The notes beneath the pieces were generated by a model. The model was not told the DNA's origin. It saw only the letters and a program-made list of their open reading frames with translations, and did no database searches. The translations under genes were made by a program, and so were the position numbers. From positions 1 through 64,000 of the forward strand of contig CAUJIO010000062.1 of assembly GCA_963205315.1 (NCBI GenBank): a stretch of DNA of 64,000 nt, read 5' to 3'. Position 1 is the stretch's first letter; each line of letters starts with the position of its first letter. This document shows, one piece after another, positions 36,508 through 46,334 of the stretch. The stretch is from Pseudomonadota bacterium (GTDB lineage Bacteria > Pseudomonadota > Alphaproteobacteria > Rhizobiales > Aestuariivirgaceae).

Positions 36508-37692
36508 ATGGGTGGATCTATGGTGTCTCTGAGAGGGACCAACCAGGAATTCGGACGGCCCTACAACCGGCGCATCGTTCTCGAGGCGATTCGGCTGCAC
36601 GGGCCGATCGAGCGCGCCGATATCGCCAGGCGGGTTGGCCTCACGGTACAGACCGTCGCCAACATCATCCGCGAACTGGAAGACCTTGACCTCGTGACCG
36701 GCTCACGTGCCCAGCCGAAAGGCCGCGGTTCCCCCGCCACCTCGCTCTCCATCAATCCGGCCGGCGGCTACACGATCGGCGTCCATGTCGCGCAGTTCAA
36801 GCTTGAGGCGGCACGGGTCGATCTTGCCGGAAGCATATCCGCCACCGTCGAGCGCAACATCGATACCGCCGAACCAACACGCGCCTTCGCCGCCATCGGC
36901 AACATGATCGCCGAATTGTCAGACGCGAAGGACAGGCGTTTGCTGGGTGTCGGCCTTGCCATGCCGGGTCCCTTCGACGTCGACTCGATGAGTTTCGTCG
37001 GTCCGACCACGCTCGAAGGCTGGCGCGGCTTTCCCATCGAACATCGCCTCGCCGACGTGGCCGCGGCCCCCGCCTTCATCGAAGCCGACAGTGCGGCGGC
37101 GGCACTTGGCGAACGGCTTCACGGTGCGGGACGTTCGATCCGGGATTTCTTCTATCTCTATTTTGGCGTCGGCCTTGGCGGCTGCATGGTGCATGATGGC
37201 GAAGCGGTGCGCGGCGCCTTCCGCAACGCCGGCGAAATCGGCCACGTGCCGCTGGTGCCCGATGGTGAACCATGTGCCTGCGGCAGCCGGGGCTGTATCG
37301 AGCGCTATGTTTCGCTCGAATCCTTCTACCGCCGCAGTCCGGCGGTTGGACGCACGGGCTGGATCGCCGAAGCAGCACCCGTACTGCGCCGCGCCATCGC
37401 CACCATCGAGAACCTGTTTGATCCGGAAACCATTATCGTCGGCGGCATCGCCGAGGATGATTTGCTGACAGAACTCGTCGCCGCCGCCGAGCCCTTGTTG
37501 AATTCGGTCTCGAACCGTAAGGCGCGCAGCAACCCGCGCGTTCTGAGGTCGGCCAATGGCCATGATGCCGTCTTGCGCGGTGCAGCGGCCGTTGCCCTCT
37601 CGGGCGTGTTGAGTCCGCGCTTCGGCATCATGTTCGCGGAAAGCGAACGGCCTGACCGCAATCCGATGTTCATGGGGAGCCGCGTCGCATGA
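36508..37692 (+). CDS. ROK-family transcriptional repressor (NagC/XylR-like)
   Basis: A 394-residue regulator. N-terminal winged helix-turn-helix (about 18-80) with NRRIVLEAIRLHGPIERADIARRVGLTVQTVANIIRELEDLDLV; C-terminal ROK sugar-binding domain with LGVGLAMPGP, Asp194 in EADSAAAALGE, FGVGLGGCMVHDG, GEIGHVPL and the zinc motif CACGSRGCIE (Cys256, 258, 263). It overlaps the start of the importer ATPase gene by 4 bases (ATGA type), so the regulator is co-transcribed with the importer it presumably controls. Confidence 0.9.
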   Translation: MGGSMVSLRGTNQEFGRPYNRRIVLEAIRLHGPIERADIARRVGLTVQTVANIIRELEDLDLVTGSRAQPKGRGSPATSLSINPAGGYTIGVHVAQFKLEAARVDLAGSISATVERNIDTAEPTRAFAAIGNMIAELSDAKDRRLLGVGLAMPGPFDVDSMSFVGPTTLEGWRGFPIEHRLADVAAAPAFIEADSAAAALGERLHGAGRSIRDFFYLYFGVGLGGCMVHDGEAVRGAFRNAGEIGHVPLVPDGEPCACGSRGCIERYVSLESFYRRSPAVGRTGWIAEAAPVLRRAIATIENLFDPETIIVGGIAEDDLLTELVAAAEPLLNSVSNRKARSNPRVLRSANGHDAVLRGAAAVALSGVLSPRFGIMFAESERPDRNPMFMGSRVA

Positions 37693-38450
37693 CAACCGCA
37701 CCATTGCTGCAACTCGAAGACATCAAGATGAATTTCGGCGCCATCGAGGCTCTGAAAGGCATCAGCTTTTCCGTCGGCAAGGGCGAAGTCGTGGCATTGC
37801 TCGGCGACAATGGTGCGGGCAAGTCGACGCTGGTGAAAATCATCTCCGGCGGACTGCTGCGAAGCTCCGGCCGCATGACGTTCGATGGCGAGGACTGCAG
37901 CTTCGCGTCCCCCGCCGATGCCAAGGCCAAGGGCATCGAAACGGTGTACCAGGACCTCTCGCTCTGCACCAATGTCGATGTCGTCGGCAATTTCTTCATG
38001 GGCCGCGAGATGGTGAAGAAATACTTCGGAATACCGGTGTTGCAGGAGAAGGCGATGGAGGATGTTGTGGCAAAGGCCATGGCCAATGCCGGAACCCGCA
38101 TCCCGTCGCTTCGTACCAATGTCGAATATCTCTCCGGCGGCCAGCGTCAGGCGATCGAGCTGAACCGCTTCGCCCATTGGGGCGGCAAGCTCGTTCTGCT
38201 CGACGAACCTTTTGCGGCGCTGGGCGTCGAGCAGACCAGGCGCGGCCTCGACATGATCAAGCGCATCGCGGCACAAGGCATTGGCGTCATCATCATCACC
38301 CACATCATGACCCAGGCCTTCCAGGTCGCTGACCGCATCGTCGTGATCCGCCAAGGCATTGTGGCGGGCGATGTCGCGGCCAAGAAGACTAGTCCCGACG
38401 AGGTGGTCCGCATGATCACCGGCGAAACCGTTTTATCGGCAGCTTCATGA
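37689..38450 (+). CDS. CUT2 sugar ABC transporter ATP-binding protein, single domain (FrcA-like)
   Basis: A 253-residue ATPase with one nucleotide-binding domain, unlike the tandem RbsA type at 22283. Walker [11 protein letters not shown]-loop [14 protein letters not shown], signature [17 protein letters not shown], Walker [13 protein letters not shown] and switch [11 protein letters not shown]. In the signature the usual AIARA stretch is replaced by AIELNR, and the canonical switch HxxxxA is conserved in form. The short FrcA layout is common in rhizobial fructose, inositol or xylose importers. It precedes the binding-protein and permease genes. Confidence 0.9.
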   Translation: MTTAPLLQLEDIKMNFGAIEALKGISFSVGKGEVVALLGDNGAGKSTLVKIISGGLLRSSGRMTFDGEDCSFASPADAKAKGIETVYQDLSLCTNVDVVGNFFMGREMVKKYFGIPVLQEKAMEDVVAKAMANAGTRIPSLRTNVEYLSGGQRQAIELNRFAHWGGKLVLLDEPFAALGVEQTRRGLDMIKRIAAQGIGVIIITHIMTQAFQVADRIVVIRQGIVAGDVAAKKTSPDEVVRMITGETVLSAAS

Positions 38451-38520
38451 CAGGAGCCGCCCAAGCGACGAGGCCGAATGGCCCGCACCCCCTGAACCAC
38501 CATCAACCAAGGAGACGTTC

Positions 38521-39564
38521 ATGAACCGTATACGCCGACTGTTGACTGCCTCCATCGCGCTTGCCGCGGTGGGACTCGTGAGCCCTGTCTATGCGCAGTC
38601 GAAAGGCAAGATCTACTACATGGTGCCGACACTGCTGGACGAATTCCAGACCGAGTCGGTGTCCTCGCTCACCAAGTTCCTCGCCGATGTCGGCTATGAA
38701 GTCGTGACGCTGAACGCCGACAACAAGACCGACCTGCAGCAGAGCCAGATGAACGACACCATCCTGCTCAAGCCCTCGGCCATCGTCCTCGCCGCCGTCG
38801 ATTTCAACGCGCTGGTGCCCTCGATCGAGAAGGCCCGTGCCGCAGGAATTCCGGTCATCGAGTTCGACCGCCAGATCAAGACGACAATGAGCGACTTCAC
38901 CTCCGTCGCCGGCACCGTCGAGATCGGCTATGTCGCGGCGGGTGAAGCGCAGCGGCTGCTCAAGGAAAAGAACGGCTCCGTGAAAGGCAAGATCCTGCAG
39001 GTGCTGGGCGATCCGTCTGATCCCTATACGCTCGACATCCAGCAGGGCTTCGAGGAGAAGATGAAGGAGTTCCCGGATGCGACGATCATCTCGTTGCCCG
39101 CCTTGCAGTGGGAAGCCTCCAATGCCGGCACCATCGTGTCGGACCAGATCGTTGCCAACCCGGACATCGACCTGATCTTCCTGCACGCCGCCCATCTCTC
39201 GGTGGCCGCGGTTGCCGCACTCGAAGCCAAGGGCAAGAAGCCAGGCGACGTGATGCTCATGTCGTCCAACGGTGCACCTGTCGGTCTCGACCTGATCAGA
39301 AAGGGCTGGCTCAACGTCGAGGTGGAACAGCCGCTCTATGCCCAGGCCGCGGCCGTGGCGATGTTCGCCGACAAAGTCATCAACAAGCAGGAGATCAAGC
39401 CCGGCAAGTATACTGTGCTTGGCCTTGAATCGACCGTCACCATGGAAACCTGGGGTCCCAACATCAAGATCCCCGGCGCGGCCATCACCAAGGCCAATGT
39501 CGATGAGGCCCGGTTCTGGGGCAACCTGAAGGCGCCAGCCGACAAGATCACGCCGGTGGAATGA
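38521..39564 (+). CDS. CUT2 sugar ABC transporter substrate-binding protein
   Basis: RbsB-like periplasmic binding protein, 347 residues. Signal peptide [21 protein letters not shown] cleaved around residue 26. Mature features: [86 protein letters not shown] and [18 protein letters not shown]. An AAGGAGA ribosome binding site lies 6 bases before the ATG. A hairpin follows its stop codon before the permease gene. Confidence 0.92.
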   Translation: MNRIRRLLTASIALAAVGLVSPVYAQSKGKIYYMVPTLLDEFQTESVSSLTKFLADVGYEVVTLNADNKTDLQQSQMNDTILLKPSAIVLAAVDFNALVPSIEKARAAGIPVIEFDRQIKTTMSDFTSVAGTVEIGYVAAGEAQRLLKEKNGSVKGKILQVLGDPSDPYTLDIQQGFEEKMKEFPDATIISLPALQWEASNAGTIVSDQIVANPDIDLIFLHAAHLSVAAVAALEAKGKKPGDVMLMSSNGAPVGLDLIRKGWLNVEVEQPLYAQAAAVAMFADKVINKQEIKPGKYTVLGLESTVTMETWGPNIKIPGAAITKANVDEARFWGNLKAPADKITPVE

Positions 39565-39578
39565 CATTGTTTGCGCTT

Positions 39579-39609
39579 CCCCTCTCTCCCAACGGGGAGA
39601 GGGGGGGGT
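39579..39609 (+). promoter_or_regulatory. Stem-loop between binding-protein and permease genes
   Basis: cctctctccc (39581-39590), loop aacg, gggagagggg (39595-39604), ten pairs including one T-G wobble, extended by C/G runs. Same position in the operon as the hairpins at 12672 and 20231, and similar in sequence to the palindromic element at 2074. Confidence 0.7.
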
Positions 39610-39636
39610 TCTATTTACTCCGCACACGGATCACCC

Positions 39637-40635
39637 ATGACCACACCCCGCCAGCGTGCCACTGCCGAATTCGTCCTCGACCATCTCGTCTGGTTCATGC
39701 TGGCGGTGGTGCTGATCATCTTTTCGGCCTTTGTGCCGAACTTCTTCCAGATCGGTATCTTCGCCAATATCGTCGAACAGTCGACCTTCGTGGGCGTCAT
39801 GGCCATCGGCCTCGCCATTCTCATCATTGCCGGCCACATGGACCTGTCGGTTGAATCGGTCGCCGCCTTGACGGCGATGATCACCGGCATCCTGTTCTGC
39901 TCGCGCGGCATCGGCCTCGGCCTCACCTTGACGCCCGAATGGCTGGTGCTGCCGGTGTCGCTCCTGATCGCGCTGGCCATCGGCGCCGTGATCGGCGTGC
40001 TGAATGGCTTCTTCGTCATCCGGTTGAAGATGAATGCCTTCATCGTCACCCTGGCTTCCTTCATCTGGGTCAGAGGACTCGTCGTCGCTATTTCGGGTGG
40101 CCGCTCGGCGCAGGATCTCGCTCCCTCGCTGCGCGTCATCGGCATCTTCCAGATCCTCTATGTGCCGCTGATTGCCTGGATCGCCATCGGCTGCTTTGCC
40201 GCCTTCTCCTTCATCATGACCAGGACGCCGTTTGGCCGTCACATCACGCTGATCGGCGGCAATGCGATGGCGGCCTTCCGCGCCGGCATCAAGGTCGACC
40301 GGCTGATGTTCATCGCCTTTGCGATGGCCGGCGCCATTGCCGGTCTCGCGGGCTGGCTGCTGGCCATCCGCACCAGCGGCGCCACGGCAAATCTTGGCAT
40401 CGGCATGCTGTTCCACGCCTTTGCCGCCGTAGTCATCGGCGGCGTCAGCCTCAAGGGTGGCGTTGGCAAGCTGCCGGGCGTCTATGCCGGCGTGCTGCTG
40501 CTGTCTTCCATCAACACGGCGATCAACCTGATGGGACTGCCTGCCCACTATACGCAAGTCATCCAGGGCTTGCTGGTGCTCGCCGCCGTATTGCTCGACA
40601 CGCTCAAGTTACAAATCCGCCAGAGGTTTGCATGA
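39637..40635 (+). CDS. CUT2 sugar ABC transporter permease (RbsC/FrcC-like)
   Basis: Inner-membrane permease of 332 residues with about nine hydrophobic segments. Features: AIGLAILIIAGHMDLSVESVAAL, GVLNGFFVIRLKMNAFIVTLAS, FGRHITLIGGNAMAAFRAGI and VIGGVSLKGGVGKLPGVYAG. The start at 39637 (MTTPRQRATAEF) is used because the frame upstream reads through the hairpin. It overlaps the dehydrogenase gene by 4 bases (ATGA). A single permease gene implies a homodimeric channel in this importer. Confidence 0.91.
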   Translation: MTTPRQRATAEFVLDHLVWFMLAVVLIIFSAFVPNFFQIGIFANIVEQSTFVGVMAIGLAILIIAGHMDLSVESVAALTAMITGILFCSRGIGLGLTLTPEWLVLPVSLLIALAIGAVIGVLNGFFVIRLKMNAFIVTLASFIWVRGLVVAISGGRSAQDLAPSLRVIGIFQILYVPLIAWIAIGCFAAFSFIMTRTPFGRHITLIGGNAMAAFRAGIKVDRLMFIAFAMAGAIAGLAGWLLAIRTSGATANLGIGMLFHAFAAVVIGGVSLKGGVGKLPGVYAGVLLLSSINTAINLMGLPAHYTQVIQGLLVLAAVLLDTLKLQIRQRFA

Positions 40636-41402
40636 CCGGACGATTGAAGGACAAGGTGGCGCTGGTGATCGGCGCCGCCCGTGGCATCGGCGAAGGCATC
40701 GCCGAGCGCTTCACCGGGGAAGGCGCGCGCGTGGTGATCGCCGATACCGAAGTGGAAGCAGGGCAGGAGACGGCGCAACGCCTCGGTGGCCTCTTCATCG
40801 AAACCGACATCTCGCGCCTTGATCATGCCCAGCGCGCCGTGCAGACAGCCCTCGATGGTTTCGGCACCCTCGACATTCTGGTGCAGAATGCCGGCATCTA
40901 TCCCTGGACGCTGATCGAGAACACCAGTCCGGAAGAGTGGGACAAGGTCTTGGCCGTCAATCTCAAGGGCACGTTCCTCGCGGCGCGCGCCGCACTTCCG
41001 CACATGAAGGCCAAACACGCCGGACGCATGATCTTCACGTCCTCGATCACCGGCCCGCGCGTGACGAGCCCCGGTCACGGACATTATTCGGCGAGCAAGG
41101 CCGGCATCAATGGATTCATCAAGTCGGCAGCACTCGAGTTCTCGGGCTACGGCATCACCGTCAACGGCATCGAGCCCGGCAACATCCTGACAAGCGGCAT
41201 GAAAATGCATCGCTCGGAAGCCTTCATCAAGTCGATGGAGGTGGCGGTGCCTCTGGGCAGGCTCGGCACACCGCGCGACATTGCCAATTGCGCGCTGTTC
41301 CTGGCCTCGGATGACGCCTCCTACATCACCGGCACCACCATCATCGTCGACGGTGGCCAGACACTGCCCGAAGGCGCCGACTTCCGCATCACCCCGGATT
41401 GA
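40632..41402 (+). CDS. Short-chain dehydrogenase/reductase
   Basis: NAD(P)-dependent SDR of 256 residues. Cofactor motif GAARGIGEGIA near the N-terminus with Asp38 (VVIADTEVEAG) favouring NAD; NAG at LVQNAGIY; catalytic Ser in FTSSITGP and the YSASKAGI Tyr/Lys pair; C-terminal YITGTTIIVDGGQTLPEG. Coupled by a 4-base overlap to the importer permease, so it probably oxidises the imported sugar or polyol. Its last 14 bases overlap the convergent DUF1287 gene. Confidence 0.9.
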   Translation: MTGRLKDKVALVIGAARGIGEGIAERFTGEGARVVIADTEVEAGQETAQRLGGLFIETDISRLDHAQRAVQTALDGFGTLDILVQNAGIYPWTLIENTSPEEWDKVLAVNLKGTFLAARAALPHMKAKHAGRMIFTSSITGPRVTSPGHGHYSASKAGINGFIKSAALEFSGYGITVNGIEPGNILTSGMKMHRSEAFIKSMEVAVPLGRLGTPRDIANCALFLASDDASYITGTTIIVDGGQTLPEGADFRITPD

Positions 41403-41979
41403 ACCGGTAGTGCCCAGTTACCGGATAGGTGAACAGTACGTCCTGCCGCTGCGTGCCGCCGCCGATGTTGTGCACCAGCAGTGGACGCGAAGCATCGTCA
41501 TTCCATGTGGATGAGACGATGCCGATGTGCGGCAGGTTGCCAGGCAGCATCATGGTGACGAGATCGCCGGCAAGATAGTCCGATGGCTTGGCGCTGACCG
41601 CAAGCTCTGCCTTGCGGCGTTTGAAGAACACCTGAAGGTTCGGCACGCGGCGGTGATCGATGTTGGTGTCGGTGCGCTTCAGGCCCCAGTGTTTCGGATA
41701 GGCGGAGAAATTGGCCGCCATGTCGTCATGCACTGCCTTCTGCAGGTCGAAACCCAGCCCGCCGCGATAGGCGCGGATGATGACGTCAGTACAGACGCCG
41801 CGATCCGGTGGCACGTCGCCACCGGGATAGGCGATGCGCACATAGGCCGGGTCATAGATCAGCGTGTGGCCGATCTGCGATTCCGCCGCCACCACCAGTG
41901 ACTCAGGCCAGGTACGGGCAAGGGCCGGACGGGACAAGAGAGCCAGGCATGCGGCGATGAGCGAACGGCGGGTGATCAT
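41389..41979 (-). CDS. DUF1287 domain protein, predicted NlpC/P60-like periplasmic hydrolase
   Basis: A 196-residue exported protein. The N-terminus MITRRSLIAACLALLSRPALARTW has an RR pair plus hydrophobic core and an ALA-type cleavage site at about residue 21. The DUF1287 core follows: QIGHTLIYDPAYVRIAYPGGDVPPDRGVCTDV with Cys63 as likely nucleophile, AGDLVTMMLPGNLPHIGIVS with its His, and LLVHNIGGGTQ. Such proteins are thought to be cysteine peptidases or amidases; no substrate is known here. It is the only gene between the SDR and the molybdopterin enzyme. Confidence 0.85.
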   Translation of the reverse strand: MITRRSLIAACLALLSRPALARTWPESLVVAAESQIGHTLIYDPAYVRIAYPGGDVPPDRGVCTDVIIRAYRGGLGFDLQKAVHDDMAANFSAYPKHWGLKRTDTNIDHRRVPNLQVFFKRRKAELAVSAKPSDYLAGDLVTMMLPGNLPHIGIVSSTWNDDASRPLLVHNIGGGTQRQDVLFTYPVTGHYRFNPG

Positions 41980-42019
41980 GCTGCCCAGTCCGCCACGTCA
42001 TTGCGGCAGGATTGCGGAT

Positions 42020-43951
42020 CTAGTTGGCAGCCGTAACGGTGACGAAGACCTCGTTGTAGGCGGGCTGCCCCGCAGGCGACCAGCGCGACGCCGAAAGCCG
42101 ATTCATTGGTGCGGATGATTCCTCGCCATCCCACCACTTACCCTCGAGCGTGGCGACGCCGGGCCGCACAGCATCGCTGACGGCGAGGATCACCCTGATC
42201 TCCGCCGAGCCGCTGCGTAGCGTGACTGGCAGACCGTTCGTTAGTCCGCGTTGCTCAGCATCTTGTGAGTGCAATGTGACAACAGGCGGACCCTGTTGCG
42301 CCTGATGCCGCGGCATGTTGGCGAAGGTGGAATTGAGGAAATAATGCGATTTGGGATTGAGCAGTTGCAGATAGTCCGTCGACGGACGGTCTGGAGCTGC
42401 AATGGCGCCGCCGGTGATCTTCAGTTTCTTTGCCAGTGCCGCGATCGCGGGCCGTGGCGCCGATGATTTCCGCCAGCCATGCTCCATCAGATCTGAAAGC
42501 TTCCAGCCTTCGGGCAATGCCGAGGTGGCGATCTCCTCGTCGCTTTCGCGGAAGGCGGGATGATCAAGGCCGAGCTTTGCGGCGAGCCCGCGCATGATGG
42601 CGCCGCTGCTACGCGCCTCGCCCTGTGGCGGGATGGCAGGATGATTGGCCATGACATAGTGATGGCCCCAGCCGCCTTGGATATCGACATGCTCGAACTG
42701 CGTGGTGGCGGGCAGCACGATGTCGGCATGGCGCGCCGTGTCGGTGAGGAAATGGTCGATCACCACGGTGAACAGATCGTCGCGCATCAATCCGCGCTTG
42801 ACGCGTGGGCCATCGATGTTGGTCAGCGCCGGATTGGCCGACCACACCATCAGCCCCATGACCGGCGGCGAGGCCAACTCGAGATGCTCGCCCAGTTTGG
42901 CGATGTCGAGACTGCGCGGATTACCCGTCAACAGGTCGAGCCGCTTGGCGCGCGAGTCGTACAGTTCCGGGAATGACAGGATCGACAGGCCGCCGCCGCG
43001 TTGGCGCCAGTGGCCGCCGAGAATGGCCAAGGCCGAAAGCCCGCGCACGAAATCCTCGCCGTTCTGCGCCTGCTGCGGCGCCACACCTGCACGGATCAGC
43101 GCCGGGCCGGCACTGGCAAATGCCTCCGCAAGAGCGGCGATCTGTTCGGCGGGAATTCCTGTCACCGCCGCCGCCCGCTCGAAGCTCCATGGATCGACGG
43201 CCTGCCTGTAGGATTCGAGGTCCTCAACCCACAGCGCCGCCAGTTCAAGATCGGCGCGGCCGGACTCCAGCAGATGCCGGCCGATGGCTGCGGCCAGCAC
43301 CGGATCGGTGCCGGGCCGCGGTGCCAGATGCATATCGCATTGTTTCGTGGTGCGCGTGACGCACGGGTCGATGGCGATGATCTTCGCGCCGCGCTTGCGC
43401 GCTTCGGCAATGAAATGCCACTGGTGGTGGCAGGTGGAGAGAACGTTCTGTCCCCACAGGATGACAAGTTTGGCGTCCGGCGTTTCTTCAGGGTCGATTC
43501 CAATCGGATGACCTTCCATCAGCAGAGCCACAGCCGAAACGGCGCACACGCCACCGGCTTGCCGGCTGGCCCCCAGGGCATGAAAGATCCGGTAGAGCGC
43601 CTGCCGTTGCACCACGCCTTGCGTGCCGAGATAGGAGAATGGCAACAGTGCTTCGGCCCCATGTTCGGCAATGATCGCCTGGAAACGGTTGGCGGTCTCC
43701 TGAAGCGCCTGATCCCACGAAATCGGTTCGAACTGCCCGCTGCCTTTGGGGCCTGTGCGTTTCAGCGGCCGCAGCAGCCGCCCGGGCGCTGTCACCCGCT
43801 CCTCGTAATTCTTCACCTTGGTGCAGAGCACACCGCGGGTGACGGGATGATCCTTCGCACCTTCGATGCGGGTGACGATGCCGCCTTCCACATGCGCAAT
43901 CCAGGCGCAGGAATCCTGGCAGTCGAGCGGACAGCAACCCTTGACCTGCAT
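42020..43951 (-). CDS. Molybdopterin-dependent oxidoreductase (formate dehydrogenase / DMSO reductase superfamily)
   Basis: A 643-residue molybdopterin-guanine-dinucleotide enzyme. The N-terminal [4Fe-4S] motif has Cys7, Cys11, Cys15 and Cys43 (CPLDCQDSC ... GVLC). Cofactor-binding stretches include [70 protein letters not shown] and the C-terminal MopB-binding beta domain ([25 protein letters not shown]). No twin-arginine signal is seen, so it is probably cytoplasmic. The frame is open much further upstream, across leuC, but that is antisense shadow; the start at 43951 fits the family and has AGGAGAG upstream. Electron partner and substrate are not encoded nearby. Confidence 0.88.
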   Translation of the reverse strand: MQVKGCCPLDCQDSCAWIAHVEGGIVTRIEGAKDHPVTRGVLCTKVKNYEERVTAPGRLLRPLKRTGPKGSGQFEPISWDQALQETANRFQAIIAEHGAEALLPFSYLGTQGVVQRQALYRIFHALGASRQAGGVCAVSAVALLMEGHPIGIDPEETPDAKLVILWGQNVLSTCHHQWHFIAEARKRGAKIIAIDPCVTRTTKQCDMHLAPRPGTDPVLAAAIGRHLLESGRADLELAALWVEDLESYRQAVDPWSFERAAAVTGIPAEQIAALAEAFASAGPALIRAGVAPQQAQNGEDFVRGLSALAILGGHWRQRGGGLSILSFPELYDSRAKRLDLLTGNPRSLDIAKLGEHLELASPPVMGLMVWSANPALTNIDGPRVKRGLMRDDLFTVVIDHFLTDTARHADIVLPATTQFEHVDIQGGWGHHYVMANHPAIPPQGEARSSGAIMRGLAAKLGLDHPAFRESDEEIATSALPEGWKLSDLMEHGWRKSSAPRPAIAALAKKLKITGGAIAAPDRPSTDYLQLLNPKSHYFLNSTFANMPRHQAQQGPPVVTLHSQDAEQRGLTNGLPVTLRSGSAEIRVILAVSDAVRPGVATLEGKWWDGEESSAPMNRLSASRWSPAGQPAYNEVFVTVTAAN

Positions 43952-44030
43952 GGCTCCATTCTCTCCTGGCAATGCCAAGCCAGCATCGGTCCGTTGCGAC
44001 GGCCTGTAAAGACCCCGGGGCCATTGCCAT

Positions 44031-44058
44031 TTGACTTGGACCCCCGAGGCGTTAAATA
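44031..44058 (+). promoter_or_regulatory. Predicted sigma-70 promoter of leuC
   Basis: TTGACT (44031-44036), 16-base spacer, TAAATA (44053-44058), ending 37 bases before the leuC ATG. The best housekeeping-like promoter seen in the window. No leader peptide rich in Leu codons was found between it and leuC. Confidence 0.65.
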
Positions 44059-44095
44059 CGCCCCCAAATTCCACTTTCTCGCTGAGGCATTTCCC

Positions 44096-45505
44096 ATGGC
44101 TAAGCCGCGCACGCTTTATGACAAGATCTGGGACGATCATCTGGCCCACGAGGCCGAGGACGGCACCTGCCTCCTCTATATCGACCGGCATCTGGTGCAT
44201 GAGGTGACGAGCCCGCAGGCCTTCGAGGGCCTGCGCATGACCGGCCGCAAGGTGCGCCACCCGGAAAAGACGCTGGCCGTCGTCGACCACAACGTGCCGA
44301 CCACCGACCGCACCAAGGGCATTGCCGAACCCGAGAGCCGCATCCAGGTCGAGACGCTGGCCGCCAATGCCAAGGAATTCGGCATCCTGTATTTCCACGA
44401 GCGCGACAAGCGCCAGGGCATCGTCCACGTCGTCGGCCCAGAGCAGGGCTTCACGCTGCCGGGCACGACCATCGTCTGCGGCGACAGCCACACCTCGACG
44501 CACGGCGCCTTCGGAGCGCTGGCCCATGGCATCGGCACGTCTGAGGTCGAGCATGTGCTCGCCACCCAGACACTGATCCAGAAGAAGGCCAAAAACATGC
44601 TGGTTCAGGTCGACGGCAAGCTGCCGAAGCATTCGACCGCCAAGGACATCATCTTGGCCGTCATTGGCGAGATCGGCACCGCCGGCGGCACCGGCTCGGT
44701 GATCGAGTTCGCCGGCGAGGCGATCCGCGACCTCACCATGGAAGGCCGCATGACGGTCTGCAACATGACCATCGAAGGCGGCGCCCGCGCCGGCATGATT
44801 GCCCCGGACGAGAAGGCCATCGCCTATTTCGAAGGCCGTCCCATGGCGCCGAAAGGTGCTGCCTGGGACAAGGCCAAGGCCTATTGGCAAACGCTGAAGA
44901 CCGATGAGGGCGCGCATTTCGACCGCATCGTGACGCTCGATGCCGCCTCGCTGCCGCCCATCGTGTCATGGGGTACGAGCCCAGAAGACGTCGTGTCGAT
45001 CGGCGGCGTGGTGCCGAACCCGGATGACATCGCCGACGAGGGCAAGCGCCAGTCGAAGTGGCGCGCGCTCGAGTACATGGGCCTCAAGCCCGGCACGAAG
45101 ATGACCGACGTCGAACTGGATGTCGTGTGGATCGGTTCCTGCACCAATGGCCGCATCGAGGATCTGCGCAATGTCGCCCGGGTCGTCGAAGGCAAGAAGA
45201 TCGCCGGCAACCTCGCCTATGCGATGATCGTTCCGGGTTCGGGGCTGGTGAAGGCGCAGGCTGAAGCCGAAGGCCTCGACAGGATCTTCACCGCCGCTGG
45301 TTTTGAATGGCGCGAACCCGGCTGCTCGATGTGCCTCGGCATGAATCCCGACCAGCTGAAGCCCGGCCAGCGTTGTGCCTCGACGTCGAATCGCAACTTC
45401 GAAGGCCGTCAGGGCTACAAGGGCCGCACCCATCTGCTGTCGCCGGAAATGGCCGCCGCCGCGGCCCTGGCCGGACGCTTCGTCGACGTCCGCAAACTAG
45501 GTTAA
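44096..45505 (+). CDS. leuC: 3-isopropylmalate dehydratase large subunit
   Basis: Aconitase-family large subunit (469 residues) that with LeuD isomerises 2- to 3-isopropylmalate in leucine biosynthesis. The [4Fe-4S] ligands are the Cys of [13 protein letters not shown] and the Cys pair in [11 protein letters not shown]. Active-site segments [42 protein letters not shown] and [15 protein letters not shown] are intact. The start at 44096 ([15 protein letters not shown]) is standard; the frame is open further upstream without coding character. leuD lies about 5.7 kb away, beyond several unrelated genes. Confidence 0.97.
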   Translation: MAKPRTLYDKIWDDHLAHEAEDGTCLLYIDRHLVHEVTSPQAFEGLRMTGRKVRHPEKTLAVVDHNVPTTDRTKGIAEPESRIQVETLAANAKEFGILYFHERDKRQGIVHVVGPEQGFTLPGTTIVCGDSHTSTHGAFGALAHGIGTSEVEHVLATQTLIQKKAKNMLVQVDGKLPKHSTAKDIILAVIGEIGTAGGTGSVIEFAGEAIRDLTMEGRMTVCNMTIEGGARAGMIAPDEKAIAYFEGRPMAPKGAAWDKAKAYWQTLKTDEGAHFDRIVTLDAASLPPIVSWGTSPEDVVSIGGVVPNPDDIADEGKRQSKWRALEYMGLKPGTKMTDVELDVVWIGSCTNGRIEDLRNVARVVEGKKIAGNLAYAMIVPGSGLVKAQAEAEGLDRIFTAAGFEWREPGCSMCLGMNPDQLKPGQRCASTSNRNFEGRQGYKGRTHLLSPEMAAAAALAGRFVDVRKLG

Positions 45506-45552
45506 CGTATTGATTCCAATCCGTTAAAATTTCGATTGTGGCGCACGTCATT

Positions 45553-45570
45553 AACGGTTGATGAACCGTT
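45553..45570. promoter_or_regulatory. Inverted repeat in the AT-rich leader after leuC
   Basis: AACGGTT-GATG-AACCGTT, perfect 7-bp arms, in a 145-base AT-rich region with several GTTAA/TTAAC repeats. It may be a regulator site for the small ORF that follows. There is no U-tract, so it is not a terminator. Confidence 0.4.
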
Positions 45571-45649
45571 CGTTAATGGTTATGTCACGCCTGTGGCGTT
45601 AAGGTGATTCATTCATTAAGTCCGGCGTCACACTTTTACGGGGGTTTCA

Positions 45650-45802
45650 GTGGGTTCTTCAGTTCAGGCGGATGCCAAATTTCTCCGCCGCATCTTCATG
45701 GGTCTTGTGTTCCTGACGCTGGTCACCGGCGGCATGGCTGGCCTGACGACCGTTCAGGCGATGACCGGCAACACCGGTTCTTGCGTGATTTTCTGCCAGT
45801 AA
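45650..45802 (+). CDS. Small hypothetical membrane or exported protein (50 residues)
   Basis: GTG-started frame with GGGGG about 4-9 bases upstream. The product starts with a charged segment (QADAKFLRRIF), then one hydrophobic helix (MGLVFLTLVTGGMAGLTTV) and ends in a short Cys-containing tail (TGNTGSCVIFCQ). It reads as a small single-pass or signal-anchored peptide with a C-terminal disulfide pair. It is 10 bases ahead of the metalloprotease gene. No family is recognised. Confidence 0.5.
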   Translation: MGSSVQADAKFLRRIFMGLVFLTLVTGGMAGLTTVQAMTGNTGSCVIFCQ

Positions 45803-45812
45803 TGGCCTGACG

Positions 45813-46223
45813 ATGGCGGAAACGCGGCTTTCGGGCCTCACCGCACCGTCGCTTTCCGATATCGAGGATCTGGCCGCCGAAGCTTTTGAGAAGCTGCCGG
45901 CGGCCTTTCGTTCTCTATGCGGCGACATTGTCATCTCGGTCGAGGATTTTCCGTCCGCTGACGTGCTCGACAGCATGAATGCCGAAGAATTTGACCTGCT
46001 GGGCCTGTTTCAGGGCATCGGTCTCGCGCAGGATCTGGCGGTGCCCGAAACCGGACGGCTTCCCAACATGATCTTCCTCTACCGCCGCCCCATTCTAGAC
46101 TACTGGGCCGAGCACGAGGAGACGCTCGGGGCCATCGTCACCCATGTTCTGGTACATGAGATCGGTCATCATTTCGGGCTGTCGGATGATGACATCGAGG
46201 CGATCGAGAGGCAGGCGGACTGA
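45813..46223 (+). CDS. Zincin-like metallopeptidase (DUF1025, MMP-like)
   Basis: A 136-residue cytoplasmic zinc-dependent protease-like protein. The metal motif HEIGHHFG (His115, Glu116, His119) is complete, with a downstream Asp/Glu-rich helix (LSDDDIEAIERQAD). Conserved N-terminal part LAAEAFEKLPAAFRSLCGDIVISVEDFPS and the RLPNMIFLYRRPILDYW segment match the family. Function is generally unknown. It probably shares a transcript with the 50-residue ORF just upstream. Confidence 0.88.
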   Translation: MAETRLSGLTAPSLSDIEDLAAEAFEKLPAAFRSLCGDIVISVEDFPSADVLDSMNAEEFDLLGLFQGIGLAQDLAVPETGRLPNMIFLYRRPILDYWAEHEETLGAIVTHVLVHEIGHHFGLSDDDIEAIERQAD

Positions 46224-46334
46224 TCCGCCACGCAACCGCCATGAGCCTGACGCCGCGCTGACAGCGCCGTTTCGCCGCTGTTCAGCTACCAAACCGCAAT
46301 ATGCCGGCTCTTCAACCTCACAGGGAGCCATATC

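Noticed and set aside
42020-44917. A 965-codon open frame on the minus strand covering leuC and the molybdopterin enzyme
   Set aside because: Only the part downstream of 43951 has family motifs; the rest is antisense to leuC and arises from GC-rich codon bias.
43001-45505. An 834-codon frame as an N-terminally extended LeuC
   Set aside because: LeuC starts normally at 44096, with a promoter and ribosome binding site; upstream sequence is antisense to the molybdopterin enzyme.
45502-45580. CtrA binding site (TTAA-N7-TTAA) after leuC
   Set aside because: Several TTAA motifs exist but none has the seven-base spacing.
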